NCBI GenBank assembly: GCA_021199395.1
Contig: JAJQIE010000122.1
Coordinates: 1-9,536 of the forward strand
Reading direction: 5' to 3'
Source of the DNA: Lachnospiraceae bacterium
GTDB taxonomy: Bacteria; Bacillota; Clostridia; Lachnospirales; Lachnospiraceae
DNA length: 9,536 nucleotides
Every line of letters begins with the position of its first letter. Position 1 is the stretch's first letter. A program made the translations under genes and the position numbers. Below are positions 7,406 to 9,536 of this stretch, one piece after another. The notes beneath the pieces were generated by a model. It saw only the letters and a program-made list of their open reading frames with translations, did no database searches and was not told where the DNA came from.

Positions 7406-7783
7406 ATGGTGTACCGCCCATTTGTGATGGATGTCCTGTTCCCGATCGGAAGATTTATTGCCCGCGTAGCGGACAGTCTGTTAGATTTTTCTGTGGTAGG
7501 TCTGAGAAAAACCGTTTACAAAGACAGCCCGCTGCCACAGGAGCGAATGGAGGGAAACTGGCTCACGGATGTCGTCGGCAGTGTGCTGAACGTGGTCCAG
7601 AATATTGCAAACCGTACCTGGAAACGCCGCAGCCCGACCAGTGTGAACTACCGGCATACGCTGGCAGTCCGCTATGATGTATGGAAGGAAAGCAATATGG
7701 TGATCGAGCGAAGTCTTTCTTTTGGCCTTCTGCTCGTAATCATTGGTTTTACCTTAACCCTGATTTATATACTCTGGTGGTAA
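7406..7783 (+). CDS. C-terminal lateral-helix/anchor fragment of NuoL/HyfB-like antiporter (MbhI-like), in frame with subunit 4
   Basis: A 125-residue protein with one clear membrane helix near the C-terminus (about 104-124, ending ILWW) preceded by about 100 amphipathic, charged residues. This is the layout of the NuoL C-terminus, where a long lateral helix running along the complex is anchored by TM16; in Pyrococcus Mbh an equivalent part is a separate small subunit, MbhI. The frame is the same as subunit 4, with only a TGA between them, and recognisable tail sequence (PIWLDLENMVYRP) starts directly after that TGA, upstream of any good start codon. Candidate starts are TTG 7397 (no ribosome-binding site), ATG 7406 (GGAG at 7399-7402, only three bases away) and GTG 7409 (six bases). 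The weak initiation signals leave open whether it is made alone, by reinitiation, by readthrough, or not at all. It could equally be annotated as the 3' part of an interrupted subunit 4 gene. Confidence 0.68.
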   Translation: MVYRPFVMDVLFPIGRFIARVADSLLDFSVVGLRKTVYKDSPLPQERMEGNWLTDVVGSVLNVVQNIANRTWKRRSPTSVNYRHTLAVRYDVWKESNMVIERSLSFGLLLVIIGFTLTLIYILWW

Positions 7784-7793
7784 GAACCTGCCG

Positions 7794-7799
7794 AGGAGG
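7794..7799 (+). promoter_or_regulatory. Ribosome-binding site of the tatD-family gene
   Basis: AGGAGG is placed five bases before ATG 7805, in the 21-base gap after the antiporter tail. No terminator or promoter is visible in this gap, so the gene can be read from the same transcript as the antiporter operon. Confidence 0.7.
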
Positions 7800-7804
7800 A
7801 ATAC

Positions 7805-8575
7805 ATGATATTTGATACTCACGCGCATTATGATGATGAAGCCTTTGACCCGGATCGGGAAGAGCTGCTCCTGGAGATGGAGCCCGCCGGGATTGCGGGA
7901 ATCGTAAATATGGGAGCTTCCCTGCGCGGCGTGGAGGAAAGCCAGAAGCTGGCAGAGCGATATCCCTTTATCTATGCTGCGGCCGGGGTGCATCCGGATG
8001 AGGTCGGTTCTCTGGATGAAGCCGGGATGTCCAGGCTGTATGAGCTTTGCTGCAGGCCAAAAACCGTGGCGGTTGGTGAGATTGGGCTCGACTACTATTG
8101 GGACAAAGAAAGCCATGAGCTTCAGAAGTACTGGTTCGCGCGCCAGCTTCAGATGGCTATAGACACCGGGCTTCCGGTCAACATTCACAGCAGGGACGCG
8201 GCACAGGATACATTTGATATCATGAAAGCGGAGCACGCCGGGACAACCGGAGGCATAATCCACTGCTTTTCCTCGTCCGCGCAGATGGCTCTGGAATATG
8301 TGAAGCTGGGCTATTATATAGGCGTCGGCGGAGTCGTTACATTTAAAAATGCCCGCGTTATGAAGGAAGTGGTAGCGGCGGTGCCAATGGAAAAGCTTGT
8401 GACTGAGACGGACTGTCCGTATCTGGCGCCCGCGCCAAACCGCGGCAAACGCAATTCCTCCCTGTATCTTCCTCTGGTGACGGAAGCGATCGCCGGGATC
8501 AAGGGGATGGAAGTGTGCCAGGCGGAGGAGATTTTGTACAGAAATGCCCTGCAGGTTTATCATCTGACACCGTAA
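7805..8575 (+). CDS. tatD: TatD-family metal-dependent hydrolase (probable 3'-5' DNase)
   Basis: A 256-residue TIM-barrel metallohydrolase of the amidohydrolase superfamily, cytoplasmic. TatD proteins studied in other organisms are Mg2+-dependent 3'-5' exonucleases acting on DNA/RNA, linked to DNA repair and quality control. All metal ligands are visible: His6 and His8 (DTHAH), Glu92 (GEIGLDYYW), His128 (NIHSRDA), His153 (IIHCFS) and Asp203 (TETDCPYLAP). The GVHPDEV motif (61-67) and the end signature APNRGKRN (210-217) are also typical. Length is normal for the family. In Bacillus the tatD homologue yabD lies upstream of rnmV and ksgA; here rsmA follows directly after a 32-base gap. No signal peptide is present. 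The family is certain; the physiological substrate is inferred. Confidence 0.95.
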   Translation: MIFDTHAHYDDEAFDPDREELLLEMEPAGIAGIVNMGASLRGVEESQKLAERYPFIYAAAGVHPDEVGSLDEAGMSRLYELCCRPKTVAVGEIGLDYYWDKESHELQKYWFARQLQMAIDTGLPVNIHSRDAAQDTFDIMKAEHAGTTGGIIHCFSSSAQMALEYVKLGYYIGVGGVVTFKNARVMKEVVAAVPMEKLVTETDCPYLAPAPNRGKRNSSLYLPLVTEAIAGIKGMEVCQAEEILYRNALQVYHLTP

Positions 8576-8607
8576 AAGGCAGGAAACAGTGAAAAACAGG
8601 AAATTTT

Positions 8608-9471
8608 ATGGGAAAATTAGCAAATCCAAAGAAAACGATCGAAATTATTCAAAAGAATCGTTTTAATTTTCAGAAAAAATATGGCCAGAATTTTTTGATT
8701 GACTCACATGTGCTGGATAAGATCATTGCTGCGGCGGAGATCGTGAAGGAGGATTTTGTGCTGGAAATCGGTCCGGGCATCGGTACGCTGACGCAGTATC
8801 TGGCGGAATCCGCGCGGGAAGTAGCCGCTGTCGAGATCGACCGGAATCTGATTCCGATTCTTGGTGAGACGTTATCCTCGTATGATAACGTGACGATTAT
8901 CAATCAGGATATTCTGAAGGTAGATATTGCCGCTCTGGCAGAGCAGAGAAACGGAGGGCGCCCCATCAAAGTGGTGGGGAATCTCCCGTACTATATTACG
9001 ACTCCGATCGTTATGGGATTGCTGGAAAGCGACGTACCGCTGGAGAGCATTACAGTAATGGTACAGAAAGAGGTGGCTCAGAGGATGCAGGCACAGCCGG
9101 GTACAAAGGATTATGGAGCGCTCTCACTGGCGGTTCAATATTACGCGGAGCCTTATCTGGCGGCAAATGTGCCTCCGAATTGCTTTATACCCCGTCCGGG
9201 CGTCGGCAGTGCGGTGATCCGGCTGAACAAAAGAAAGGAGCCGCCGGTAGCTGTGACAGACGAAAAGCTTCTGTTTTCACTGATCCGCGCATCGTTTAAC
9301 CAGCGCAGGAAAACGCTCGTCAACGGCCTGAATAACGCAGGCGGCCTTCCTTTTTCGAAAGAGCAGATCGCTGAGGCGCTCAGACAGATCGGACAAAGCG
9401 AGACTGTGCGTGGAGAAACCCTGACGCTGGAGGATTTTGCCGCATTGTCGGAAGCGTTGACATCGGCATAG
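8608..9471 (+). CDS. rsmA: 16S rRNA (adenine1518-N6/adenine1519-N6)-dimethyltransferase RsmA (KsgA)
   Basis: A 287-residue class I SAM-dependent methyltransferase that dimethylates two adjacent adenosines in the 3'-terminal hairpin loop of 16S rRNA late in 30S assembly; loss of this activity in other bacteria gives kasugamycin resistance. Motifs in order: KYGQNFL at 24-30 (motif X), LEIGPGIGTLT at 52-62 (SAM-binding motif I), AVEID at 74-78 (motif II), NQDILKVD at 99-106 (motif III) and the catalytic NLPYYI at 125-130 (motif IV). The target-binding segment PPNCFIPRPGVGSAV (189-203) and the C-terminal ASFNQRRKTL (228-237) are typical of RsmA as opposed to Erm resistance enzymes. Length is normal. 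A modest AGGAAA ribosome-binding site at 8598-8603 precedes ATG 8608. It probably shares a message with tatD. Confidence 0.97.
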   Translation: MGKLANPKKTIEIIQKNRFNFQKKYGQNFLIDSHVLDKIIAAAEIVKEDFVLEIGPGIGTLTQYLAESAREVAAVEIDRNLIPILGETLSSYDNVTIINQDILKVDIAALAEQRNGGRPIKVVGNLPYYITTPIVMGLLESDVPLESITVMVQKEVAQRMQAQPGTKDYGALSLAVQYYAEPYLAANVPPNCFIPRPGVGSAVIRLNKRKEPPVAVTDEKLLFSLIRASFNQRRKTLVNGLNNAGGLPFSKEQIAEALRQIGQSETVRGETLTLEDFAALSEALTSA

Positions 9472-9489
9472 TCCGCTGCACTTGTTACA

Positions 9490-9504
9490 GGTCACACCTT
9501 GACC
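9490..9504. repeat. Short inverted repeat GGTCA-N5-TGACC after rsmA
   Basis: A five-base perfect inverted repeat with a five-base spacer lies 18 bases after the rsmA stop. The following bases (AAATTTACG) are not a T-run, so it is not a standard intrinsic terminator. It could be a small operator or chance. Nothing else but an overlapping CACACCT/AGGTGTG pair is visible in the 65 bases to the right edge. Confidence 0.25.
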
Positions 9505-9536
9505 AAATTTACGCTATTTCTGTCTCTACAGGTGTG

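Noticed and set aside
7378..7677. ATG overlapping the subunit 4 stop (ATGA) opening a 99-codon frame
   Set aside because: The translation is Cys/Pro/Arg-rich with no membrane helix or known motif, and it overlaps the recognisable NuoL-tail frame.
9499..9528. Possible promoter (TTGACC with a downstream TCTCTA-like -10)
   Set aside because: The -35 match is fair, but no acceptable -10 box is found at 16-18 base spacing, so it was not called.

Overview
The window reads as chromosomal DNA of an anaerobic low-to-mid GC Firmicute, most likely class Clostridia and probably Lachnospiraceae. The reasons are strong AGGAGG ribosome-binding sites, tightly packed same-strand genes, the style of the RsmA/KsgA protein, and an Mrp/Mbh-type membrane antiporter cluster next to tatD and rsmA. 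The family placement is inference. All genes lie on the + strand and nothing convincing is coded on the - strand.

Positions 2-7783 hold a membrane-complex operon of the complex I / Mrp antiporter / membrane-bound hydrogenase (Mbh) superfamily. In order it has: the 3' part of an MbhE-MrpB (MnhB) fusion; an MrpC/NuoK-like subunit; four consecutive large antiporter-like subunits (MrpD/NuoL/M/N type); and a small protein that looks like the C-terminal lateral helix plus last membrane helix of a NuoL/HyfB-type protein, comparable to MbhI. Each of the four large subunits keeps the Glu of TM5 and the Lys residues of TM7, TM8, TM10 and TM12 expected of a working ion path. The products should form one large inner-membrane assembly that moves H+ and/or Na+. 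No redox subunit (hydrogenase, NuoB/D/I-like or flavin module) is present in the window. Either the complex is a stand-alone antiporter or its electron-input genes lie upstream or elsewhere.

The most notable point is at 7379-7381. The fourth antiporter frame ends at a TGA, but the same frame continues without shift into the small tail protein, and the bases directly after the TGA already encode what looks like conserved sequence (PIWLDLENMVYRP). The two pieces together would make a protein of about 686 residues, close to HyfB-like family members. This could be a natural split into MbhH-like and MbhI-like subunits, a nonsense mutation, a sequencing error, or stop-codon readthrough.

Positions 7805-9471 hold two housekeeping genes, a TatD-family metal-dependent hydrolase and the 16S rRNA dimethyltransferase RsmA (KsgA). 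Short gaps (21 and 32 bases) and the lack of a visible terminator suggest they may be transcribed with the antiporter operon. The last 65 bases contain only short inverted repeats of unclear role.
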